From NCBI RefSeq assembly GCF_026552795.1, contig NZ_JANFPI010000009.1:119066-183065 (forward strand): a DNA stretch of 64,000 nt. Direction: 5' to 3'. This DNA is from Ectorhizobium quercum (GTDB lineage: Bacteria; Pseudomonadota; Alphaproteobacteria; Rhizobiales; Rhizobiaceae). The notes beneath the pieces were generated by a model, which worked only from the letters and a program-made list of their open reading frames with translations, made no database searches and had not been told where the DNA came from. Position numbers and translations under genes: made by a program. Positions 50,954-59,237 of this stretch are shown here, in pieces; position 1 is the stretch's first letter, and every line of letters starts with the position of its first letter.

Positions 50954-51073
50954 GTCGTCGTCCTCCACTGACACGCATAGGGTAAGATCACATTCATGTC
51001 ATCCACGCTCAAGCCATTGTTTGCTACATTGCAACGGCAAGATTACCAATACCCGCAGCAAGGCAGGCCGTGA

Positions 51074-53794
51074 ATGAATAAAAACGTCGTTTCTTCGCCC
51101 GAAAGCCCTGAGACGACAGCGGTTCACGGTGCCTGGCATGCGCTTTCCCGCGAAGAGGTCTTCGGCAGCCTGGGCAGCGGCGAAAAGGGGCTGACGTCCC
51201 TGTCCGTGCGCGAGCGGCTGGCGGCCCACGGCGAGAACCGGCTTCCCGAACCGCCGCGGCCGCATCCGCTCATGCGCTTCCTGTCGCAGTTCAACAACAT
51301 GCTGATCTACTTCCTCATGGCGGCGGCGGTGGCCTCGGCCGTGCTCGGCCACATGGTCGATGCGGCGGTCATCCTCGGCGTGGTGGTGGTCAACGCCATC
51401 GTCGGCTTCGTGCAGGAGGGCAAGGCGGAAAAGGCGCTGGATGCGATCCGCGACATGATCTCGCCGCACGCCACGGTGGTGCGCGACGGTGAGCGCCAGA
51501 TGATCGATGCCCGCCACATCGTGCCGGGCGATCTGGTGCTGGTCGAGGCGGGCGACAAGGTGCCGGCGGACCTGCGGCTGGTGCGCGCGTCGAGCCTGCT
51601 CGCCAACGAGGCGATCCTGACCGGGGAATCCGTTCCGGCCGAAAAGCACCTCGCGCCGGTCGCCGAAGCCGCCGCCATCGCCGACCGTACCTGCATGCTC
51701 TTTTCCGGCACCATCGTCGCGGCGGGGCAGGGCGGGGGCATTGCCGTCGAAACCGGCTCCCGCACGGAAATCGGCCGGATTTCGGCGCTGATCGGCACCG
51801 TGCAGCAACTGACCACGCCGCTGCTGGTCCAGATCGACCGCTTCGGGCGGATGATCACCTGGTTCGCCATGTCGCTGGCGGCGGCGCTGTTCGTCTTCGC
51901 CTATGCCGTCAGGGGATATGACTGGGTGGATGCGCTGATGGTGGTGGTGGCGCTGAGCGTCGGCGTGGTGCCGGAAGGCCTGCCTGCCGTCATCACCATC
52001 ACGCTCGCCATCGGCGTGCGCCGCATGGCGGCGCGCAATGCCGTGGTGCGCCGGCTCCCGGCGGTGGAAACGCTCGGCTCCACCTCCGTCATCTGCTCGG
52101 ACAAGACCGGGACGCTGACGAAGAACGAGATGACCGTCGCCCGCGTCGTCACGGCAAGCGGCGAAACGCTGGTCTCGGGGGCCGGATACGAGCCGGAGGG
52201 CGTGCTGACCGGGCCGGAAGATGCCGTGCGCGACCGGCTTCTCCTCGCCGGCCTGTTGTGCAACGACGCGCATCTGAAGGAAGAGGGCGGCCACTACACC
52301 GTCCTCGGCGATCCGATGGAAGGGGCGCTGGTCACGCTGGTGCTCAAGGCTGGCTTCGTCCCGGAGGACGAACGGCGCGCCTGGCCGCGCATCGACGACA
52401 TCCCCTTCGATGCCGCCCATCGCTTCATGGCGACGCTCAACAGTGCGCCGTCGGGTGAGAGGGTGATTTTCATGAAGGGCGCGCCGGAGCGGGTTCTCGC
52501 CATGTGCGATTCCGTCATGGGCGCGGAAGGCGACGTCGCCGTCGATCCCGTCTACTGGGACGAGGCGATCGCCGCCGCCGCCAGCCACGGCGAGCGCGTT
52601 CTCGGCTTTGCGATGGGCAGGGCGCCGGTCGGGGCGGACAGCCTCGGCCACCACATGCTGGAAAGCGGCCTCGTCTTCCTCGGCATCGCCGGCTTCATCG
52701 ATCCGCCCCGCCCGGAAGCCATGCAGGCGGTGGCGGAATGCCGCTCGGCGGGGATTTCGGTCAAGATGATCACCGGCGATCACGGCGCGACGGCGGCGGC
52801 GATCGCCCGCCAGCTCGGCCTTGCCGACGATCCGGTCGTCGTCACCGGCGCGGAGATCGACGGGCTTTCGGACGAGGAGCTGAAGCCCGTCGCGCTCCAG
52901 ACCAGCGTGTTCGCCCGCACCAGCCCGGAACACAAGCTGCGCATCGTGCGCGCGCTTCAGGCCGATGGCCATGTCGTGGCGATGACCGGCGACGGCGTCA
53001 ACGATGCGCCGTCGCTGAAGCAGGCCGATGTCGGCATCGCGATGGGCCGCAAGGGTACGGAAGCCGCCAAGGAGGCGGCGGAAACGGTGCTGATGGACGA
53101 CAATTTCGCCTCCATCGTCGCCGCCGTGCATGAAGGCCGCACGGTCTACGACAATATCCGCAAGGTGATCGGCTGGACCCTGCCGACCAATGGCGGCGAA
53201 TTGCTGGCGGTCGTCCTGGCCATCCTGCTCGGCTTCGCCCTGCCGATGACGCCGGTGCAGATCCTCTGGGTCAACCTGATCATGACGGTCACGCTCGGCC
53301 TCGTGCTGGCCTTCGAGCCGCCGGAGCCCGGCGTCATGCAGCGGCGGCCGCGCCGGCGCGACGCGCCGCTCGTCACGCCCTTCCTGCTCTGGCGCATCAT
53401 TTTCGTGTCGTTCCTGTTCATGAGCGGCGTTTTCGGCGTCTTCTTCCATGCGCTCGGCAACGGTGAGAGCATCGAGGTGGCGCGGACGCAGGTCGTCAAC
53501 GTCCTTGCCGTCATGGAGATCTTCTATCTCTTCAACGTCCGCTACCTGCACACCACCTCGATCAGCTTCCGCGGCCTGCTCGGCACGCCCGCCGTGCTGC
53601 TCGCGGTCGGCGGCCTCACCGTCGCGCAGTTCGGCTACACCTACCTGCCGTTCATGAACGCATTGTTCGGGTCGGCCCCGGTCTCGCTGGGCGACGGGCT
53701 GGTGATCGTCGGTGTCGGCGTCCTGCTGCTCGCCATTCTGGAAGCGGAGAAATGGATCGTCCGCCGGTTCGGCTGGTTCGCCGACGAGATCTGA
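51074..53794 (+). CDS. P2-type cation-transporting ATPase
   Basis: Ion pump of the Ca2+/Na+/Mg2+ class, 906 residues. It shows LTGES (182-186), the membrane motif PEGLP (300-304), phosphorylated Asp343 in CSDKTGTLT, KGAPE in the nucleotide domain and TGDGVNDAPSLKQADVGIAMG. Ten membrane helices can be drawn. The PEGLP motif points to a P2A-like pump rather than a heavy-metal pump; the ion is not certain. In many bacteria such an ATPase neighbours acetate kinase, as here. Confidence 0.94.
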   Translation: MNKNVVSSPESPETTAVHGAWHALSREEVFGSLGSGEKGLTSLSVRERLAAHGENRLPEPPRPHPLMRFLSQFNNMLIYFLMAAAVASAVLGHMVDAAVILGVVVVNAIVGFVQEGKAEKALDAIRDMISPHATVVRDGERQMIDARHIVPGDLVLVEAGDKVPADLRLVRASSLLANEAILTGESVPAEKHLAPVAEAAAIADRTCMLFSGTIVAAGQGGGIAVETGSRTEIGRISALIGTVQQLTTPLLVQIDRFGRMITWFAMSLAAALFVFAYAVRGYDWVDALMVVVALSVGVVPEGLPAVITITLAIGVRRMAARNAVVRRLPAVETLGSTSVICSDKTGTLTKNEMTVARVVTASGETLVSGAGYEPEGVLTGPEDAVRDRLLLAGLLCNDAHLKEEGGHYTVLGDPMEGALVTLVLKAGFVPEDERRAWPRIDDIPFDAAHRFMATLNSAPSGERVIFMKGAPERVLAMCDSVMGAEGDVAVDPVYWDEAIAAAASHGERVLGFAMGRAPVGADSLGHHMLESGLVFLGIAGFIDPPRPEAMQAVAECRSAGISVKMITGDHGATAAAIARQLGLADDPVVVTGAEIDGLSDEELKPVALQTSVFARTSPEHKLRIVRALQADGHVVAMTGDGVNDAPSLKQADVGIAMGRKGTEAAKEAAETVLMDDNFASIVAAVHEGRTVYDNIRKVIGWTLPTNGGELLAVVLAILLGFALPMTPVQILWVNLIMTVTLGLVLAFEPPEPGVMQRRPRRRDAPLVTPFLLWRIIFVSFLFMSGVFGVFFHALGNGESIEVARTQVVNVLAVMEIFYLFNVRYLHTTSISFRGLLGTPAVLLAVGGLTVAQFGYTYLPFMNALFGSAPVSLGDGLVIVGVGVLLLAILEAEKWIVRRFGWFADEI

Positions 53795-53800
53795 CGGGCG

Positions 53801-54787
53801 TCAGGCGAAACGGTCCTTCCACGCCTTCTGGGCGCCGGGAACCGGCAGGGCGGTGGCCTCGAACACGCCGCGCGCCACCGCCCGGGCCATCGTGACGGTG
53901 GCCAGGTGGCAAAGCTCGGCGAAGGCGGCGGGATGATCCAGCGTCCGCCTGGCCGTCGCGGCGGCGAAGACGGTGTCGCCGTCGGCGGGCAGATGGGCGG
54001 GCAGCAGCGCCCGGGCCAGGCCGTCATGGGCCATGATCGACAGCCGGTGCGCCTGCGCCTTGGTCAGCACCGCGTCGGTCACGATGGCGCCGATGGTGGT
54101 CGCCGTCAGGTTCACGCCCTTCAGCCGCATGGCATGGTCGTCCGGCCCGAACCGCGCCGGCAGGCCGCGCCCGCCGAACTCCGCGTCGCGTTCGAAAGGT
54201 GCGGCCCAGAAATGCGGGCCGTCGCCCACCGTCGCCGAACCCAGCGCGTTGACCGCGACGATCGCCGCGATCCCCTGACCGCCGGAGGCGACGGCGCTGG
54301 CCGAGCCGAGGCCGCCCTTGAACGTGGCCGTGGTGGCGCCGGTGCCGGCACCCGCCGTGCCGAGCGCGAACGGCCCCTTGCCCGCGACGCGGAACGCCTC
54401 GTAGCCCATGTCGCGATAGGGGGAGTGCAGGCCCCATTGCTTGTCGCCGCCGTTGAGCAGGTCCATGAGGATCGCCTGCGGCACGATGGGCACGCGCGCC
54501 GCGCCGACCGCGAGGCCGCGGCCGGCCTGGCGCAGCCCGGCCTGCACGCCGCCGGCCGCATCCAGTCCGAAGGCGGAGCCGCCGGACAGGACGAAGGCGT
54601 CCACGGCCTGCACGGTCATGGCCGGATCGAGAAGGGCCGTGTCGCGGCCGCCCGGCGCGCCGCCGAGAACGCAGCCCGAGGCGACCGCCGGCTCGTCGAA
54701 GACCACGACCGTGACGCCGGAGCCCAGTTTCAGGTCGGTGGCATGGCCCACGGCGACGCCGTCGATATCGGTCAGAAGATTGTTCAT
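53801..54787 (-). CDS. P1-family (DmpA/BapA-like) self-processing peptidase
   Basis: Ntn-type hydrolase of 328 residues, related to L-aminopeptidase D-Ala-esterase DmpA and beta-peptidyl aminopeptidases. Seen are GVAVGHATD at the N terminus, LSGGSAFGLDAAGGV, and the self-cleavage region NLTATTIGAIVTDA near residue 230, where a Thr rather than Ser would become the nucleophile. No signal peptide. Convergent with the cation ATPase. Confidence 0.88.
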   Translation of the reverse strand: MNNLLTDIDGVAVGHATDLKLGSGVTVVVFDEPAVASGCVLGGAPGGRDTALLDPAMTVQAVDAFVLSGGSAFGLDAAGGVQAGLRQAGRGLAVGAARVPIVPQAILMDLLNGGDKQWGLHSPYRDMGYEAFRVAGKGPFALGTAGAGTGATTATFKGGLGSASAVASGGQGIAAIVAVNALGSATVGDGPHFWAAPFERDAEFGGRGLPARFGPDDHAMRLKGVNLTATTIGAIVTDAVLTKAQAHRLSIMAHDGLARALLPAHLPADGDTVFAAATARRTLDHPAAFAELCHLATVTMARAVARGVFEATALPVPGAQKAWKDRFA

Positions 54788-54883
54788 TGGTTCGCCCTTG
54801 CCCGGATCGGGTTATGCTTCAGTCGAATACCGTTTTACGGGGAGTTCTGTAATCTGTGCCGCGGGAGAAGAGGAGGATCAAGC

Positions 54884-54994
54884 ATGGTTTTCGGCAGAAT
54901 TCTGGATGTCGTCGTCAACAACAAGACGCGCACGGTCTGCGGCATCGCGCTCATGGGGGTGCTCAGCACCTATGCCTACATGCTGGTCGGCTGA
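54884..54994 (+). CDS. 36-residue membrane peptide
   Basis: The ATG at 54884 has a very strong AGGAGG site 7 bases upstream. It opens a 36-residue frame, MVFGRILDVVVNNKTRTVCG and on, with one membrane helix in the C-terminal half ending in AYMLVG. The good ribosome-binding site and hydrophobic pattern argue for a real gene. Its last 19 bases overlap the 3' end of the kinase-like gene on the other strand. Function unknown. Confidence 0.65.
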   Translation: MVFGRILDVVVNNKTRTVCGIALMGVLSTYAYMLVG

Positions 54995-56505
54995 CCGCCG
55001 CCGATCATGTCCAGCGCCGTTGCCGTCAGGGTCTCGGCGTCGGCGGTCGCGTCGAGCCTCGTCCAGTCGAGCGGGCCCGGATCGCGAGCGAGCTGGCTCT
55101 CCAGAACCTCGGTCGTCGCATCGGAATCGCCCTGGCTGCGGGCGCGTATGCGCTGGCGCAGCACGTCCGGCGCGGCGTCGAGCCACAGGCCGGTGAAGGG
55201 CGCGCCGAGACCGGCGGCGACGGCGCTGACCGCTTCGCGCTCCTCCGCGCGGCTGAAGACCGCATCGACGATGGCGATGCCGCCGCCATCGAGGATCGTG
55301 CGGGCCCGGTCGTTCAGCGCGGCATAGACCTTTTCGGAAACTCCGGGCGCATAGGCCTCGTCCGGCAGCCGTTCGCTCAAACCCGCGCCGAACAGCGCCT
55401 TGCGGATGCGGTCGCTTTCCAGCAGGCGCGCGCCGGGGGCAACACCCAGCAGCGGCGCGAGCCGGACGGCGAGCGTCGACTTGCCGGAGCCGGAAAGCCC
55501 GCCGATGGCGATGAGACGCGGTTCCTGTTCGTTCAGAAGATCGTTAGCCAGCTCGAAATATTGACCTGCCAGCGCTTTCAGCGCCTCCCCGCCGTCCTTG
55601 GCGGTTTCGGCCTGGGTCGCCGTCACATGGGCGCGGACCTCGGCGCGCACGGCCATCATGAAGGGCAGGAGGCAGAAGCCGGCATCGTCGGCGCTGCGGT
55701 CGAGATAGCGGTTGACGACGGCACTGGCGAGGCCGGGCAGGTCGCGGTGCCACAGATCCATCAGCAGGAAGGCGAGATCGTAGAGGATGTCGGTGGAGGC
55801 GATGGCGTCGTTGAACTCGATGCAGTCGAACAGGCGCGGCCCCTCCGGCGTGCGGTAGATGTTCCTCAGATGCAGGTCGCCGTGGCAGAGCCGCAGCTTT
55901 CCGGCTCTCTCGCGGGCATCGAGCAGGGCGGCATGGCGCGCGAGCCTCTTGCGAAGTGTGGCGTCCAGCCCGGCCACGGCCGCGTCGGAAAAGACGTGCG
56001 ACGTGGCGAAGCCGGCGCGGTTGATGTCGAGCACGCCGCGCAGGTTCGCCGCTCCGCCGCCGGTGTGCAGCACCTCGGCCTTCTCGTGGAAGCCGGCGAT
56101 GGCGACGGCCGTCTCCTCCATCAGCGGCGTGTCGAGCGCATGGCGTTCGGCCAGCCGGTCGAAGAGTTCGTCCTCGTCGAAACGGCGCATCTCCACGGCG
56201 GCGTCGACGAGTTCGCCGGGGCCGTCGAGCTCGAGGCCGCCGCTTCCCGTGCGGGTGATGCGGCGCGTGCCGCGGTAAAGGTCGGGGGCGGTGCGGCGGT
56301 TCAGCGTCACCTCGTTCTCGCAGGCCGCCAGCCGGAGCGCCGGGGTGGAGAAATCGGCATAGGGCAGCTTCACCGGCTTCTTGAGCTTGAAGGCGGCGTC
56401 GCCGGCCAGAAGGATGATGGAAATGTGGGTTTCCACCCGTTTCCGCCCGCCGCCCGTCATCATCCCTTCGAGAAAGGCGATCGTCTCCGTCTGGCTGTCG
56501 GTCAT
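54976..56505 (-). CDS. Fusion of aminoglycoside-phosphotransferase-like and P-loop kinase domains
   Basis: A 509-residue protein. The N-terminal part (about 1-320) resembles phosphotransferase-enzyme-family kinases, with LCHGDLHLRNIY and LFDCIEFNDA holding the catalytic Asp residues. The C-terminal part (about 335-500) is a P-loop domain with Walker A GLSGSGKST and later IVDAVFSRAEERE. This fusion is known from many Proteobacteria but its substrate is not established; antibiotic resistance should not be assumed. Confidence 0.88.
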   Translation of the reverse strand: MTDSQTETIAFLEGMMTGGGRKRVETHISIILLAGDAAFKLKKPVKLPYADFSTPALRLAACENEVTLNRRTAPDLYRGTRRITRTGSGGLELDGPGELVDAAVEMRRFDEDELFDRLAERHALDTPLMEETAVAIAGFHEKAEVLHTGGGAANLRGVLDINRAGFATSHVFSDAAVAGLDATLRKRLARHAALLDARERAGKLRLCHGDLHLRNIYRTPEGPRLFDCIEFNDAIASTDILYDLAFLLMDLWHRDLPGLASAVVNRYLDRSADDAGFCLLPFMMAVRAEVRAHVTATQAETAKDGGEALKALAGQYFELANDLLNEQEPRLIAIGGLSGSGKSTLAVRLAPLLGVAPGARLLESDRIRKALFGAGLSERLPDEAYAPGVSEKVYAALNDRARTILDGGGIAIVDAVFSRAEEREAVSAVAAGLGAPFTGLWLDAAPDVLRQRIRARSQGDSDATTEVLESQLARDPGPLDWTRLDATADAETLTATALDMIGGGQPTSM

Positions 56506-56649
56506 GTGCGGCTCTCCCGTGACGGGCGCAGTCTAGGCATTTTTCGTGTCGGGATAAAATGCCGGGGATCAAAAAAGCCGGACGCTGGCGGACATGCGCC
56601 GGTCATGGTCGACCGGCGCGGTTTTCAAGGCGCCGAAGGCGGGTCCGGC

Positions 56650-58041
56650 TCAGTCCTCGAACTTCTCGGTGGTATCGGCCTTGCCCTTCACCCAGTAGCC
56701 CGAAGCGCGCAGCCAGGCGAGCGGATGGTTGCGTTCGCCGACGAGATAGGCGCGGATGGCCTTGGCGACCGAACCCTCGGCGGCAAGCCAGACGAAGGTG
56801 CCCGGCTCCAGCGGAACGTCGCGCAGCCGCTCGATGATGGCGGCGGCGTCCGTCGCGTCGGTGCGGTGAACCCAGTGGGCGGTCAGGGCAGCGGCGGTTT
56901 CGAACGTCTGCTCGTCCTGCGTGCCGGGAACGGCCACGATGCTGGTGACGGGGACGCCCGCCTCCATCTCCTCGATGCGGCGGCCGATCGCCGGAAGCGC
57001 GGTTTCGTCGCCGATCAGGACCCAGGCCCGGATCGGGCCGCCGATGACCTGCGAACCGCGCGGGCCGCCGATCTGGGCGGGATCGCCGGGGCGCACGCCG
57101 AGCGCCCATTGCGTCGCCGGTCCGGCCTCATGAACCGCGAAGTCGAGGACGAGCGTGCGGTTGTGCGGATCGTAATGGCGCGGCGTGTAGTCGCGCATGG
57201 CGGTGCCGCCCTGTCCGTCCGGCACGAAGAGCTTGACGTGATCGCCGGCCGACAGCGACGTGAACCCTTCCAGCTCATCGCCGCCGAGCGTGATGCGGAT
57301 CATGTTCGGCGTCAGCGAGACGGCCGAAAGCACGGTCAACTGCCGGCGGCGCAATTCATGGCGGATGCGTTCGATCTTCGGCAGAAGCCCGGTCTGGCCG
57401 GCTGCGGTGTTGGGCGCGCTCATGGTTTCTTTTCCGTTCGTGGGGTTCGAGGGGGTAACGGTCTCTGGCGGTTCATCGTCGGCGATGCGCCGGGCCGCGT
57501 CGTGCAGGATGGCGACGATGCGCTCGACCGCGGCCTGCGGCACGCCGGGCCGGCGCAACTGGCCGCGCAGCGCGGCCTTCAGGCCGTCCATCGCCTCGGC
57601 GACGGCAAGTGGCGCGCCGCGGCGCACGCCATCGCCGTCCTGCCCGCCACGGGCGCGCAGCGCCTCCACCGTCGTGCGGTTGGCCGCCAGATAGGCCTCG
57701 CCTTCCGCGGTGATGCGATAGCTCTTGCGGTTGCCCTCGCTGGCCTCCGCGACGGCGTAGCCGATGTCGTCGAGCCAGGCGAGCGTCGGGTAGAGAACGC
57801 CGGGGCTCGGCGTGTAGCTGCCGCCGAACATGTCCTCGACGGACTTGATCAGTTCGTAGCCGTGACTGGGGCGCTCGGAAATGATCGAGAGGATCAGCAG
57901 GCGAAGCTCACCGTAGTCCAGCATCCGGCCGCCGCGGCGCCGGCCACGGCGGCCGGCTTCCTCATCGTGATGCCTGCGCTCCGGCCACGGGCCGGTCCTG
58001 GGGAATTTGCGGTCCCCTCCGCTTTTTGGTCTGTTTCTCAT
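56650..58041 (-). CDS. PadR regulator (YqjI-like) fused to siderophore-interacting ferric reductase (YqjH-like)
   Basis: One open frame of 463 residues joins two proteins that are separate in E. coli. Residues about 40-185 form a PadR-type winged helix (YGELRLLILSIISERPSHGYELIK and SYTPSPGVLYPTL), preceded by a His/Arg-rich leader with RRHHDEE that may bind metal. After a short linker (TPSNPTNGKET) comes an internal Met (57423) and the FAD-binding siderophore-interacting domain (RQLTVLSAVSLTPNMIRITLGG, MRDYTPRHYD, GPRGSQVIGG). No stop lies between them. GGAAAAGAA ahead of the internal ATG could allow a separate reductase as well. The start at 58041 is chosen for the YqjI-like leader; ATG 57924 is an alternative. 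Confidence 0.8.
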   Translation of the reverse strand: MRNRPKSGGDRKFPRTGPWPERRHHDEEAGRRGRRRGGRMLDYGELRLLILSIISERPSHGYELIKSVEDMFGGSYTPSPGVLYPTLAWLDDIGYAVAEASEGNRKSYRITAEGEAYLAANRTTVEALRARGGQDGDGVRRGAPLAVAEAMDGLKAALRGQLRRPGVPQAAVERIVAILHDAARRIADDEPPETVTPSNPTNGKETMSAPNTAAGQTGLLPKIERIRHELRRRQLTVLSAVSLTPNMIRITLGGDELEGFTSLSAGDHVKLFVPDGQGGTAMRDYTPRHYDPHNRTLVLDFAVHEAGPATQWALGVRPGDPAQIGGPRGSQVIGGPIRAWVLIGDETALPAIGRRIEEMEAGVPVTSIVAVPGTQDEQTFETAAALTAHWVHRTDATDAAAIIERLRDVPLEPGTFVWLAAEGSVAKAIRAYLVGERNHPLAWLRASGYWVKGKADTTEKFED

Positions 58042-58048
58042 GCGGTGA

Positions 58049-58085
58049 AGATATATTTCGATATATCTAAATTCAAGATATATCG
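58049..58085. promoter_or_regulatory. Palindromic GATATATC operator upstream of the PadR-reductase gene
   Basis: CGATATATCT (58059-58068) and AGATATATCG (58076-58085) are exact inverted copies. A further AGATATAT at 58049 pairs with ATATATCT around TTCG, so three half-sites lie in a row 8-44 bases upstream of the start. AT-rich dyads of this kind are typical PadR targets, which suggests autorepression by the fused regulator. Confidence 0.7.
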
Positions 58086-58183
58086 AAAAATAATCGGAGC
58101 GCCGCCGCTGGGGACCGCCCGGGCGCAGTTTGGGCTGGCTATTGGGCGAAGAACCTGCGCAGGGTGTTTCTTTGGAGATCACC

Positions 58184-58576
58184 ATGCGCCTGACACGAAT
58201 CATAGCGGCCGGACTTCTCGTTCTGCCGGCCTTCACGCCCGCCCATGCGGCCCCTGCCGTGGATGTGGCGCTGTCTTCGGCGATGGTTTCCGAACGGATC
58301 GACGGAACGCTTCTTTCGGGAGAAACGCGCACCTACCGGTTTGTGGTCACGAATCCGGGACAGATCACCTTTTCCGTCGCGGGAGAGAACCTCCATTGCG
58401 GGACCGACCTGAGCAAGGCGTCGCAACGGGGCGTGCTGACGACATGGCGCCGGTTTCCCGCGTCCTTCACGGACAATGCCAGGGCGGGCGAAACCTATAC
58501 GATGTCGTTCTTCCAGAGCCGCGAAGCCTGGATCAACAAGACCGGCTGCACGTTCTCCTTCTCGATCTCGCCCTGA
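58184..58576 (+). CDS. Secreted protein of unknown function
   Basis: A 130-residue product with a clear signal peptide (residues about 1-23, ending PAHA) and a beta-rich mature part with two Cys (CGTDLSK near residue 70 and TGCTFSFSISP at the end) that could pair. I do not recognise the family. The ATG at 58184 has TTGGAG 7 bases upstream. Divergent from the PadR-reductase gene. Confidence 0.75.
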   Translation: MRLTRIIAAGLLVLPAFTPAHAAPAVDVALSSAMVSERIDGTLLSGETRTYRFVVTNPGQITFSVAGENLHCGTDLSKASQRGVLTTWRRFPASFTDNARAGETYTMSFFQSREAWINKTGCTFSFSISP

Positions 58577-58631
58577 TTTTCCGGAAATCGCCGCCCGCCG
58601 GCACGTTTGCATTCGTGCCGGGATGCCGCGG

Positions 58632-58667
58632 AAAACAAAAAAGGCCGGGGCAATAATGCACCGACCT
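58632..58667 (-). terminator. Minus-strand terminator without an annotated gene
   Basis: On the minus strand AGGTCGG (58667-58661) pairs with CCGGCCT (58648-58642), followed by TTTTTTGTTTT. No protein gene on the minus strand ends nearby. It closely resembles the terminator behind cspA (63159-63189), and the sequence ahead of it is also shared in part. Confidence 0.65.
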
Positions 58668-58790
58668 TCCTCACATCGCTCTCAACACCAGTGCCAGTAC
58701 ATCCGTGGTCAAAAGTCCGAAGCGATTACACAACCGCGAACGCTCAATTCATTCAGCGCTCACCAGCAGTTGCTATGACCCATATATAGA
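58632..58790 (-). ncRNA. Candidate small RNA on the minus strand
   Basis: A 388-base gap between genes (58577-58964) holds a minus-strand terminator and, ahead of it, TTGACCACGGATGTAC (58712-58697), which matches TTGACCACGACTGTAC downstream of cspA (63231-63216) at 14 of 16 positions. No open frame with a start and ribosome-binding site is visible. A short transcript starting near the AT-rich stretch TCTATATATGGG (about 58780) and ending at the terminator would be about 150 bases. The rest of the gap shows nothing I can name. Confidence 0.35.
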
Positions 58791-58964
58791 GTGACAATGT
58801 GTTCAAAACAAGTTGCCGTTCCCGAATGCGATAATTTCCCCGGCATGGCGGCCGGTCTTCTTGGAACCGCAATTGACGTGCATGTCGTCAGAACCGTCGG
58901 CTTTTGGACCGGGCGCCGCGGAAAAGGGCCACATCGCCCTTGCCCCAGGAGAAAGGTGGACCAG

Positions 58965-59237
58965 ATGTCTTCCGAACCATGTCTTGTCACATCGGATGCA
59001 GGGTTCACCGATCCGCCGGCTCCCTCCCGGGCGAATGGCGGCGCGGATGGATACTCGGAAACCGTGCTCGGTCGGCTGTTGAACCGCGCGTCCTATGCCA
59101 CGGAAAAGCTCGTGGCCGCCGACGGAGCGGATCGCGACGCGGAACTGCAATTGATCCGCCGCATCGCCGAGGCGACGATCGGTTACGATCAGGCGGCGGG
59201 GCCTGCCGGCGGGGTTACATCGAAACCTCGTCCGTGA
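58965..59237 (+). CDS. Small hypothetical protein
   Basis: The ATG at 58965 has AGGAGAAAGG about 9 bases upstream and opens a 90-residue frame. The first 35 residues are low-complexity (Pro, Gly, Asp); the rest is a helix-forming part with LGRLLNRASYATEKLVAADG and LIRRIAEATIGYDQ. No signal peptide or membrane helix. Its end overlaps the transglutaminase-like gene on the other strand by 23 bases. Family unknown. Confidence 0.5.
   Translation: MSSEPCLVTSDAGFTDPPAPSRANGGADGYSETVLGRLLNRASYATEKLVAADGADRDAELQLIRRIAEATIGYDQAAGPAGGVTSKPRP

Noticed and set aside
54856..58656. A 1266-codon plus-strand frame
   Set aside because: It runs antisense through the kinase-like and PadR-reductase genes and has no recognisable domain; the genes on the other strand are clear.
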